Below, piece by piece: positions 34,537 to 41,800 of a stretch of DNA of 45,341 nt. Both the position numbers and the translations under genes were made by a program. Each line of letters starts with the position of its first letter. Position 1 is the stretch's first letter. Under the pieces are notes generated by a model. That model had not been told where the DNA came from and made no database searches. It saw nothing but the letters and a program-made list of their open reading frames with translations. Where the stretch lies: assembly GCA_015064685.1 (NCBI GenBank), contig SVRT01000019.1, forward strand, positions 1 to 45,341, in the 5' to 3' direction. The DNA comes from Oscillospiraceae bacterium (GTDB taxonomy: Bacteria; Bacillota; Clostridia; Oscillospirales; CAG-272).

Positions 34537-36495
34537 ATGATCGCAATAAACGTAAGTGACCTCACCTTGCGCTTCGGTACGACGAGCGTGCTTGAAAAGG
34601 TGTCATTTTCGCTTGAAGAAAACGATAAGCTCGGCATAATCGGAGCAAACGGAAGCGGAAAGACCTCGCTTTTCAAGCTCATCACGGGCGAATACGATGC
34701 CGAGAGCGGCGAGGTCTATATATCAAAGGGCAAAACAGTAGGAATTCTGTCACAGTACGGCGCGTTCGATGCCGACGAGTCGATGGGCTACGAGGGTAAC
34801 ACCCCCATCGATCATATGCTCGCAGCATTCCCCGCACTGCTTGCCGCCGAGAAAAGACTTGAGGAGCTTGAGCTTCTGCTCTCTGATATAAACGATCCCA
34901 AGCACACGGCATACACAAACGAATATACCACACTCCACGAAAAATTCATCCGCGACGGCGGACTTGAATTCCGCGGACGTTGCCGCTCTATCCTACTCAA
35001 GCTCGGCTTTGACGAGGATGCGATAAATAAGGATGTCGAGCTGCTCTCGGGGGGACAAAAGACCAGACTCGCCCTGGCGATTCAGCTCTGCCGCGAGCCG
35101 GATATCCTTATGCTCGATGAGCCGACCAACCACCTCGATATCGAAACGCTCGGCTGGCTTGAAAACTACCTCATACAGTACAAAAAGTGCGTGCTTGTGA
35201 TCTCGCACGACCGATATTTTCTCGACCGCGTGACGAACAAGACCCTTGCCATCGAGCATCATAAGGCGAAGCTCTATAACGGAAACTACACTCGCAGTAT
35301 GGAGCAGAGACGGCTCGATCGCGAGATATACGAAAAGCACTACCGCGAGCAGCAAAAGGAGATCGCAAGACAGGAGGCATACATCGCGCAGCAGCGCCAG
35401 TGGAACCGCGAGCGCAATATCATCGCCGCCGAGTCAAGACAAAAGCTGCTCGATAAAATGGAAAAGCTCGAGGCACCCGAGAAGGAAACACGCGGTATCA
35501 GAATGAAATTCACCTCGGCAATAGCGAGCGGAAACGACGTAATGAACGTCAAAGATCTCTCAATGGCTTTCGGACAGAAAAAGCTCTTCGATAACCTCGA
35601 TTTTCTCGTAAAGCGCGGCGACCGACTTCTCATAATCGGTCCTAACGGCTGCGGAAAATCAACGCTTATCAAGCTCATGATGAAAAAGCTAAGCCCGACT
35701 GCGGGCAAGATCGAGGACGGCTATAACGTCGAGATAGGCTACTACGACCAGGAAAACCAGAATCTTGACGAGCATAAAACAGTCCTCGACGAGCTCTGGG
35801 ACGCATACCCCACCCTCCCCGAGCAGAAGATACGCTCCACGCTCGCGTGGTTTAACTTCTTCGGCGAGGACGTATACAAGCAGGTAGGAGTCCTCTCGGG
35901 AGGCGAGAGAGCAAGGCTTACGCTTTCAAAGCTCATCCTCTCGCACATGAACCTTCTCATCCTCGACGAGCCGACCAACCACCTTGACATCGATTCCAAG
36001 GAGGCTCTCGAGTCCGCGCTCGAACAGTTTGACGGAACGATAATCGCGGTCTCTCACGACCGTTATTTCATCGAAAAGCTCGCAAACCGCATAATCGAAT
36101 TGAAGCCCGACGGCTACGTCGATAGCGATATGTTTGACTACACGGTCACCCGCGACAGGCACGCGTATACCGAGTTCCGCGAGTTCACCGATGCACGTAA
36201 GGCTCGAATTGCACAGGAATGCGCCACCGCTCAAAGTTCCGCCCCCTCCGCCCCCGCAGGCTCAAATAAGGAGCAGTACCTCAAGAATAAGCAGGACGCG
36301 GCAGAAGCGAGAAAAAAGGCAAAGCGCATCGAGCGCCTTACCGCCGAGATGGAAAAGCTCGAAGAAGAGCTTACCTCCATCGAGGAAGAAATGAACGGCG
36401 AGGCGGCAACCGACTACAAAAAGGTCGCCGAGCTCGACACACGCAAAACCGAGATCGAAGAAAGACTCATGGAGATCTACGAGGAGCTTGGGTAA
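34537..36495 (+). CDS. ABC-F family ATPase (YdiF/Uup-like translation factor or ribosome protection type)
   Basis: 652 residues with two ABC domains and no transmembrane helices. Domain 1: Walker A GANGSGKTS (36-44), LSGGQKTRLAL near 169, [13 protein letters not shown] near 188. Domain 2: GPNGCGKST near 369, LSGGERARLTL near 450 and LILDEPTNHLDID near 475. The linker between them is a long Lys/Glu/Arg-rich helical region. The last 80 residues form an Ala/Glu/Lys coiled coil, as in Uup/YdiF proteins. ABC-F proteins act on the ribosome. Whether this one relieves stalled translation or confers antibiotic protection cannot be told from sequence. AAAGGAAG precedes the ATG. Confidence 0.95.
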   Translation: MIAINVSDLTLRFGTTSVLEKVSFSLEENDKLGIIGANGSGKTSLFKLITGEYDAESGEVYISKGKTVGILSQYGAFDADESMGYEGNTPIDHMLAAFPALLAAEKRLEELELLLSDINDPKHTAYTNEYTTLHEKFIRDGGLEFRGRCRSILLKLGFDEDAINKDVELLSGGQKTRLALAIQLCREPDILMLDEPTNHLDIETLGWLENYLIQYKKCVLVISHDRYFLDRVTNKTLAIEHHKAKLYNGNYTRSMEQRRLDREIYEKHYREQQKEIARQEAYIAQQRQWNRERNIIAAESRQKLLDKMEKLEAPEKETRGIRMKFTSAIASGNDVMNVKDLSMAFGQKKLFDNLDFLVKRGDRLLIIGPNGCGKSTLIKLMMKKLSPTAGKIEDGYNVEIGYYDQENQNLDEHKTVLDELWDAYPTLPEQKIRSTLAWFNFFGEDVYKQVGVLSGGERARLTLSKLILSHMNLLILDEPTNHLDIDSKEALESALEQFDGTIIAVSHDRYFIEKLANRIIELKPDGYVDSDMFDYTVTRDRHAYTEFREFTDARKARIAQECATAQSSAPSAPAGSNKEQYLKNKQDAAEARKKAKRIERLTAEMEKLEEELTSIEEEMNGEAATDYKKVAELDTRKTEIEERLMEIYEELG

Positions 36496-36562
36496 AAAGA
36501 ATGGATTTTTTGCAAAGCAAAAACAGCGATAGAACCAATAAAGCATCGAAGGAGGAAGTATT

Positions 36563-37009
36563 ATGCTGATATACTACTGTGTGACGATTATTGCTAATAT
36601 CGTAGCCGCATTTGTTTTTTACAAAAGCATAAACATAACCGTTCTGTCAGCCATTCCATTGTTTTTGATAGCTTTGATGGTCTTTCAGGCATTGTTCTTT
36701 AAAAATGAGAAGGTGGAAAACGGCTTTCGAACAAATTATAGCTCAAATCTTTCTTCCGATGAAGAAAACAGTATGTTTGCGGTCGGTTCGAAATTTCTTT
36801 TTGCAACGATTCCTTGGGTGATACCGTTTATAATTTTTTTCCCCTCTGCAGTGAAAGCGATGTCGATAATTGTCTACTTTATTGGGTTTATCGGTGGAGC
36901 TCTCGTGTATCGGATAAGAAACCAAGGCAAGATAAACAACCGTATGAATTCCGAGGATAGCGAGCGCCGCGAACAGGAGAGAAAAGAAGAGCTTGGGAAA
37001 TGGAAGTAA
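36563..37009 (+). CDS. Small membrane protein of unknown function
   Basis: 148 residues. GGAGG is eight to nine bases before the ATG. Two hydrophobic helices at the N-terminus (IIANIVAAFVFY, then TVLSAIPLFLIALMVFQALF), a polar loop, two more helices (about 80-115: FATIPWVIPFIIFF, IIVYFIGFIGGALVY) and a charged C-terminal tail rich in E, K and R. No family is recognised. It follows the ABC-F gene by 67 bp and overlaps the next gene by 10 bp, so the three are probably cotranscribed. Confidence 0.8.
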   Translation: MLIYYCVTIIANIVAAFVFYKSINITVLSAIPLFLIALMVFQALFFKNEKVENGFRTNYSSNLSSDEENSMFAVGSKFLFATIPWVIPFIIFFPSAVKAMSIIVYFIGFIGGALVYRIRNQGKINNRMNSEDSERREQERKEELGKWK

Positions 37010-37434
37010 ATCAATCGGTTGTACACTCTATGTCAAAGATGATTTGTCAAAATTTAGATGGAAATATGCAACGAAAATACAACAAAAAACTCATACCCAC
37101 CGCAAAAATGTTGCGCAAAAATACGACCGAAGAAGAATATATGCTGTGGTATGGATTTTTACGGAAATATCCCGTAAGATTTTCCAGGCAAAAGGTACTC
37201 GGTTGGTATATTGTGGATTTTTACTGTGCAAAAGCTAAACTCGTTGTTGAGCTTGACGGCTCCCAGCATTACACAGAAGAAGGGCTCCGCTATGACGGAG
37301 AACGCACCGCGTTTCTTGAGCAATATGGGCTAAGTGTAATTCGAATCCCTAATATTGAAGTAAAACGAAATTTCAAAGGTGTTTGTTATTATATTGATTG
37401 CGCGGTTGAAAAAGCAATAAAGAATGAGAAATAG
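37000..37434 (+). CDS. DUF559 (Vsr/restriction endonuclease-like) protein
   Basis: 144 residues if the first ATG (overlapping the preceding stop) is used. Conserved sequence starts near residue 23 (MQRKYNKKLIPTAKMLRKNT), so the ATG at 37066 is an alternative; neither has a strong ribosome binding site. The core carries IVDFYCAKAKLVVELDGSQH, where Asp, Glu and the D-G-S-Q-H motif form the expected PD-(D/E)xK-like nuclease centre, and ends IRIPNIEVKRNFKGV. DUF559 proteins are relatives of very-short-patch repair nucleases and are often found near mobile or repetitive DNA. Here a repeat region follows at once. Function is inferred only from the fold. Confidence 0.85.
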   Translation: MEVNQSVVHSMSKMICQNLDGNMQRKYNKKLIPTAKMLRKNTTEEEYMLWYGFLRKYPVRFSRQKVLGWYIVDFYCAKAKLVVELDGSQHYTEEGLRYDGERTAFLEQYGLSVIRIPNIEVKRNFKGVCYYIDCAVEKAIKNEK

Positions 37435-37435
37435 A

Positions 37436-37487
37436 ACAATCCCTCAGTCACCTTCGGTGACAGCTCCCTTTACACAAGGGAGCTTTT
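37436..37487 (-). repeat. Inverted copy of the AGCTCCCTT hairpin repeat
   Basis: Reads, in the minus direction, the same order as the tandem copies at 37625-38020: AGCTCCCTTGTGTAAAGGGA, a second small hairpin (GTCACC and GGTGAC) and CTGAGGGATTGTT. It starts right after the DUF559 stop codon and could act as its terminator. No gene or other signal is seen in 37488-37624. Confidence 0.85.
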
Positions 37488-37624
37488 CTTTTGGGTGGCG
37501 AACGAGGCTGAAGTGGGGCAATACTGCATTTTTGCAAAGATGATTTATTACATTGCACGTCAACACAAAGTCAAGCTAACAAGAATAGTCGCCTTCACGT
37601 TTACAAAACGTACGTCCGTTTATC

Positions 37625-38020
37625 AAAAAAGCTCCCTTGTGTAAAGGGAGCTGGCGCGCCTTGTGCGCGACTGAGGGATTGTTAAATAATCGATTGAAAA
37701 GAAAAATCACGGCTGTAAAGCGTATGGACAACCATCAAAAAAGCTCCCTTGTGTAAAGGGAGCTGTCACGCCCTATGCGTGACTGAGGGATTGTTAAATA
37801 ATCGATTGAAAAGAAAAATCACGGCTGTAAAGCGTATGGACAACCAACAAAAAAAGCTCCCTTGTGTAAAGGGAGCTGGCGCGCCCTGTGTGTGACTGAG
37901 GGATTGTTAAATAATCGATTGAAAAGAAAAATCACGGCTGTAAAGCGTATGGACAACCATCAAAAAAGCTCCCTTGTGTAAAGGGAGCTGGCGCGCCCTG
38001 TGCGTGACTGAGGGATTGTT
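37625..38020 (+). repeat. Tandem array: four copies of a 59-60 bp hairpin repeat with three identical spacers (112-113 bp period)
   Basis: Copies at 37625-37683, 37737-37795, 37849-37908 and 37962-38020. Each starts with A6-7 and folds as AGCTCCCTT/AAAGGGAGCT, followed by a second GC-rich hairpin and CTGAGGGATTGTT. The 53-bp spacers (37684-37736, 37796-37848, 37909-37961) are nearly identical and begin AAATAATCGATTGAAAAG. The second hairpin varies between copies (GTCACG/CGTGAC in copy 2; GGCGCGCC variants elsewhere). Elements of this appearance are dispersed in many gut Bacillota genomes; tandem amplification is less common. Confidence 0.9.
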
Positions 38021-38027
38021 TCTCTCG

Positions 38028-38582
38028 TTATTTTATAAGCCCTATCCTCTCCTCAAGCTTCTCGGCATTGATCATGCCTACGTCGACAGCCATGATATAC
38101 CCCTCGCGGTCGATAAACACTGTCATTGGAATAGACTGTACGCCGTAAGCATTCGCCGCGCTGTAAGTCTTGTCGTATAAAACGGGAAAAGAATATCCGT
38201 TACTTTCTATAAGCTCGTCTGCAGCCTCTACCGAATCCCCCGCGGTAAGATTTACCATCAAAAATTGAACCTCGTCGCCGATCTCAAGATATTTCTCGTT
38301 GAACTCGGGCATCTCAGCCTTACACGGACCGCACCAGCTCGCCCAGAAATTAAGAACTATGGGCTTGCCGAAAAAGTCGGATAATTTAAACTCGTTTCCA
38401 TTCGCATCGTAGACCGTAAAGTCCTTCGCCTTCGGCTCGCTTCTTTCGGATTCCTTTTCAAGAGTCGCGCTCGCGTTCTCCTTTTCCGTGTCATTCTCTG
38501 CCCTGTCGCACGCAAAAAGCGCAACCGACAGAACAAATACAACCGCAACACATATAAATCGTAATAGAAATCTGTTTTTCAT
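38028..38582 (-). CDS. TlpA/ResA-like thioredoxin-fold lipoprotein
   Basis: 184 residues. GGAGGAAAGG precedes the ATG. The signal peptide ends in a lipobox ALFAC with Cys25, so the protein is lipid-anchored outside the membrane. After a Glu/Lys/Ser-rich linker (26-50) comes a thioredoxin fold with the redox motif WCGPC (83-87), IVLNFWASW before it and the cis-Pro segment SIPMTVFIDREG. It probably reduces or exchanges disulfides in exported proteins or in cytochrome maturation; the target is unknown. First 16 bp after the nucleoside hydrolase gene. Confidence 0.93.
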   Translation of the reverse strand: MKNRFLLRFICVAVVFVLSVALFACDRAENDTEKENASATLEKESERSEPKAKDFTVYDANGNEFKLSDFFGKPIVLNFWASWCGPCKAEMPEFNEKYLEIGDEVQFLMVNLTAGDSVEAADELIESNGYSFPVLYDKTYSAANAYGVQSIPMTVFIDREGYIMAVDVGMINAEKLEERIGLIK

Positions 38583-38597
38583 ATCCTTTCCTCCATT

Positions 38598-39527
38598 TTA
38601 CCTGAAAACTCTAATGAAAGTATCAATAAATGCCCTCGCGTCTATCCCCTTTGCAACCGTCACTCTGTACGCACCTTTGAGACCGTCGCACGCGGGATTC
38701 ATATATGCCTTGTTGTACGCGTCAATATTGAGCGTCATGCCCCTCGCGTACCCCTCGGTCAGCACCGCGATCCTCTGCGCCTCAACCTCGCAGACCTCGG
38801 GATGCACCGCATAATAGACCGCAAGCGGATCGTGCAGAGTTGGATAACGGTCGGGATTTACAAGACTCCAAAGCCTTATCAGCTCCGCGATCTCCACAGC
38901 CGCCGCGTCCTTTTTGCAGTTAAGCATAGCCTCGTGCTCCTCGCGGCAAAGAACTGTCTTGTGAGTCACGTCCGCGCCGACACACTCAAGATTTTTAAGC
39001 GACTTGAACATAATATCCGCCGCCTCTACGTCGCACATCACGTTCCAATCGGCATATTGACGGTAATACGCGCCGCCCATAATTACGACCTTCCCCGCCA
39101 TATTCAAAGCCTCGGCATCCTTTTCTATCGCCCTCGCAATATTCGTAAAAGGACCTATCGCGACAATAATAAGCTCCTCGCCGTATTTTTTGCAGGACTC
39201 GATCAGAAAATCGACCGCCGCATCTCTGCCGCCGTCCGGCGCGTACTCATCCGACTCAAGCTCCGCGTGAAAGTGGCAGGTATGCTCATATTCGCGCTCA
39301 TTTTCCGCTATCGGAGTGCCGTGACCCGCAAAAACGGGTATATTCTCATATCCTTGACCGTAAAGCTTCAAAAGTCTCTTTGCTATCCTCGCGCGCTCGT
39401 CGGTGTTTTTGTAAACGGTGGTTATTCCAACTATCTCAAAACCCTCCGACATTGCGAAATAGAGAGCCATCGCGTCGTCTATCTCGTCGCCTATGTCGGT
39501 GTCAATTATCAATTTTTTCTTTTCCAT
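38598..39527 (-). CDS. Inosine-uridine-preferring nucleoside hydrolase family protein
   Basis: 309 residues, cytoplasmic. The calcium-binding N-terminal motif is DTDIGDEIDDAMAL (residues 9-22), and further family sites are IVAIGPFTNIA, VIMGGAY, WNVMCDVEAAD and HDPLAVYYAV. The enzyme splits the N-glycosidic bond of ribonucleosides to base and ribose. Start codon at 39527, 8 bp after the pgeF stop, so it is cotranscribed with that gene. Exact substrate is not predictable. Confidence 0.93.
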   Translation of the reverse strand: MEKKKLIIDTDIGDEIDDAMALYFAMSEGFEIVGITTVYKNTDERARIAKRLLKLYGQGYENIPVFAGHGTPIAENEREYEHTCHFHAELESDEYAPDGGRDAAVDFLIESCKKYGEELIIVAIGPFTNIARAIEKDAEALNMAGKVVIMGGAYYRQYADWNVMCDVEAADIMFKSLKNLECVGADVTHKTVLCREEHEAMLNCKKDAAAVEIAELIRLWSLVNPDRYPTLHDPLAVYYAVHPEVCEVEAQRIAVLTEGYARGMTLNIDAYNKAYMNPACDGLKGAYRVTVAKGIDARAFIDTFIRVFR

Positions 39528-39535
39528 AGCTACCT

Positions 39536-40327
39536 TTATCCCATAAAAATAACGTTCAGCATCGTTCCGCGACGTCCGTTTGAATACCTGTGCGAAAAAT
39601 ACTTATTCGGGTTACAGCACGTGCATTCGTCAATAACGTCAATGTTCTCGGCGCAAAGACCGTGAGAGATCATCAGTTCCCTATTTATCCCGACAAGGTC
39701 GCAGTAATATTTGCCCGCTGCCTTTTCCGACGGCAAACCGAACCTTTTCGCCATCTCCTCGGAGAGTCCGTTTGCAACCTCAAAATAAAGGTCGCCGCTC
39801 ACCTCATAACAGCACTTGTGTATGCAAGGACCTATCGCCGCGCGAATGCTTTGCCTTTCCGCGCCGAATTCGGAAACAAGCCTTTCGATGCACTTCCCGA
39901 CAATGTCCGCAACCGTGCCTCGCCAGCCTGCGTGAACGGCACCGACGGCGATTATCTCTCCACCCTTTTCTGCTTCAAAGAGTATCGGAGTGCAATCCGC
40001 GGTCTTGATCCCAAGCACCACTCCGCGCTCGCTTGTGACGTAGCCGTCGCCGCTTTCTATCCCATTGCGGATATAATAACCCTCGCCGCAATTCTCACTT
40101 GTCACCGTAAAAATTCTGTCCGAATGTATCTGCGGCAGAGAAACGATCCTCTCGGGCTCAAATCCAACCTCGCGAGCAAAAATGCCGAGATTTTTGAGCA
40201 CGGTCTCGTCCTCATCCCCTCGTCCGAACGCGAGATTTAACGATTTTGTGTGCTCGTTCTCACTAATTCCGCCCTGCCTCGTCGCAAACGCGTGCGGAGA
40301 GCGCAAAATATTTGACTTTACGAACAT
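39536..40327 (-). CDS. pgeF: Peptidoglycan editing factor PgeF / YfiH multicopper-like oxidoreductase family
   Basis: 263 residues from the ATG at 40327, which has GGAGG six bases before it; an in-frame start 15 codons upstream lacks one. The metal site residues are visible: His68 in QIHSDR, Cys112 in KTADCTP and His132 in VHAGWRGT. Family proteins were long called laccase-like (YfiH). Members have been reported to act in purine nucleoside cleavage and in peptidoglycan quality control. The following nucleoside hydrolase gene fits a nucleoside-salvage role. Confidence 0.92.
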   Translation of the reverse strand: MFVKSNILRSPHAFATRQGGISENEHTKSLNLAFGRGDEDETVLKNLGIFAREVGFEPERIVSLPQIHSDRIFTVTSENCGEGYYIRNGIESGDGYVTSERGVVLGIKTADCTPILFEAEKGGEIIAVGAVHAGWRGTVADIVGKCIERLVSEFGAERQSIRAAIGPCIHKCCYEVSGDLYFEVANGLSEEMAKRFGLPSEKAAGKYYCDLVGINRELMISHGLCAENIDVIDECTCCNPNKYFSHRYSNGRRGTMLNVIFMG

Positions 40328-40362
40328 ATCTACCTCCGCATCTGAATTTGTCTTACATACAC

Positions 40363-40391
40363 AGTATAACATATAAGTTCACTTTTTGCAA
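40363..40391 (-). promoter_or_regulatory. Promoter of the pgeF-nucleoside hydrolase-tlpA unit
   Basis: TTGCAA (40391-40386), a 17-bp spacer and TATACT (40368-40363) on the minus strand, about 36 bp before the pgeF start codon. Confidence 0.7.
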
Positions 40392-40400
40392 CCGAAAAAA

Positions 40401-40441
40401 TGTAAATTGATATTTACATATCAAAAAATAAATGCTATAAT
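40401..40441 (+). promoter_or_regulatory. Fucosidase promoter with operator-like palindrome
   Basis: TTTACA (40413-40418), a 17-bp spacer and TATAAT (40436-40441). The inverted repeat TGTAAA (40401-40406)/TTTACA (40413-40418) includes the -35 box, so a repressor bound there would block it. This half-site is not the typical LacI/CRP pattern; the regulator is not in this window as far as I can tell. Confidence 0.7.
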
Positions 40442-40482
40442 TCAACTGTAAGATAACCCGGCGGCAAACACGGAGGTAAACT

Positions 40483-41757
40483 ATGAATTTAGAGCAGTAT
40501 CAAAAATTCACAGCCGAAACGCGAGAGCGCAGAATTGCCTGGTGGCGCGATGCGCGCTTTGGAATGTTCATCCACTACGGCATTTATTCCTGCTACGGCA
40601 GAGGCGAATGGATAAGAATGCGCGAAGGCATCTCGCGTGAGGAATATCTCAATACCGCAAACACGCAGTTCAACTATAAGTCGGGCAACGCAGAGGAATG
40701 GGTAAATCTCGCAAAGAAAGCGGGCATGAGATACGCAATACTTACGACCGTGCACCACGACGGATTCGCCCTTTGGGATTCCAAGACCAACAAATATAAT
40801 TCTGTAAATTACGGTCCTCACATCGACATCGTCCGCGAGTTTGTCGATGCTTGCCGCAAGCACGGTATCCGCGTCGGACTCTACTTCTCTCTCGTCAATT
40901 GGGATCACGAGGATGGAGGCATCGCCTGCATTGAGGACATGGCGGCAAGGGAGAGATATCTCACCTTTGTTGATAACTGTATGCGCGAGCTTATGACCGA
41001 GTACGGAAAAATTGATATCCTCTGGTACGATGGACCAAGTCCGCTCCGCAACGCAGAGGAATGGCGCAGTATAGAGAGAAACCTTATGATAAGATCTCTT
41101 CAGCCCGATATTCTCATCAACGACCGCAGTCTTGTTGAAGAGGACTTTCGCAACTGCGAGGACAACCTTGTGTTCGGACCCCTTGTGGGTGATTGGGAGG
41201 CGTGCCTGCGCTTCAGCCATACCGCGTTTGGCGGAGTTGACCACCCCGCTACCCTTCCCTTCAAGGACAACGCACACGATATAGTCAAGTCCATGACGGT
41301 CTGTCAGTACGGCGGCGGAAACCTCGTCTATAATATCGCACCTAACGCAGACGGCAGTATAGACCCCTATGAAAAGGAAACGCTCGAGACCGTCGGCAAA
41401 TGGATGGCGAGACACGCAGAAGCGGTCTACGGACCGACAAAGCGCGGTGGATGCGGAGCAAACGGGATCTCGACCTCCGCGCAAAGAGGAAACAAGGTCT
41501 ATCTCTACAATTGGATCTGGGGCGGCACTTTTGCCAGAATAAACGGATATAAAAACGCGCCCAAATCGGTGCGTTGCCTGACCAATGGCGAAAACGTAGA
41601 TTTCAGATATGAAAACGGAGTTCTATACTTTAACAATCTCCCCGAAAAGTCCCCCGACGACATTCTCAACTTTGCCGTTTTTGAAATGGACTTTGGCGAC
41701 GAGGAGCCGATATATAACCTCGTCCCCGCGAATATGATACAGTTTATGAATATATAA
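40483..41757 (+). CDS. Alpha-L-fucosidase, glycoside hydrolase family 29
   Basis: 424 residues without a signal peptide, so probably intracellular. Family features: WWRDARFGMFIHYGIYSCYG near residue 20, HHDGFALWDS (91-100), and WYDGPSP with the predicted nucleophile Asp183. The C-terminal beta domain begins near residue 340. It releases alpha-linked L-fucose from oligosaccharides; the acid/base residue is not obvious from sequence alone. An AGGT-type ribosome binding site (CGGAGGTAAACT) stands before the ATG. Monocistronic. Confidence 0.92.
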   Translation: MNLEQYQKFTAETRERRIAWWRDARFGMFIHYGIYSCYGRGEWIRMREGISREEYLNTANTQFNYKSGNAEEWVNLAKKAGMRYAILTTVHHDGFALWDSKTNKYNSVNYGPHIDIVREFVDACRKHGIRVGLYFSLVNWDHEDGGIACIEDMAARERYLTFVDNCMRELMTEYGKIDILWYDGPSPLRNAEEWRSIERNLMIRSLQPDILINDRSLVEEDFRNCEDNLVFGPLVGDWEACLRFSHTAFGGVDHPATLPFKDNAHDIVKSMTVCQYGGGNLVYNIAPNADGSIDPYEKETLETVGKWMARHAEAVYGPTKRGGCGANGISTSAQRGNKVYLYNWIWGGTFARINGYKNAPKSVRCLTNGENVDFRYENGVLYFNNLPEKSPDDILNFAVFEMDFGDEEPIYNLVPANMIQFMNI

Positions 41758-41762
41758 AAACC

Positions 41763-41800
41763 GTCCCACCGCGACCGCGGTGGGACTTTAAATTTTATTT
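41763..41800. terminator. Bidirectional terminator between the fucosidase and lipoprotein genes
   Basis: A perfect 10-bp stem (GTCCCACCGC pairing with GCGGTGGGAC, four-base loop) is followed on plus by TTTAAATTTTATTT and preceded by AAAAACC, which gives T's on minus. The stop of the minus-strand lipoprotein is at 41795. Confidence 0.92.

Noticed and set aside
37625-38020. CRISPR array
   Set aside because: The units are regularly spaced, but the spacers are nearly identical to one another and no cas gene is present, so it is a tandem repeat.
38802-39665. 287-codon plus-strand frame opposite the nucleoside hydrolase gene
   Set aside because: No ribosome binding site and no recognisable motif. 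The minus strand has a complete nucleoside hydrolase with catalytic motifs.
40489-41484. 331-codon minus-strand frame opposite the fucosidase gene
   Set aside because: It is a shadow of the GH29 gene, which has a promoter, a ribosome binding site and active-site motifs.
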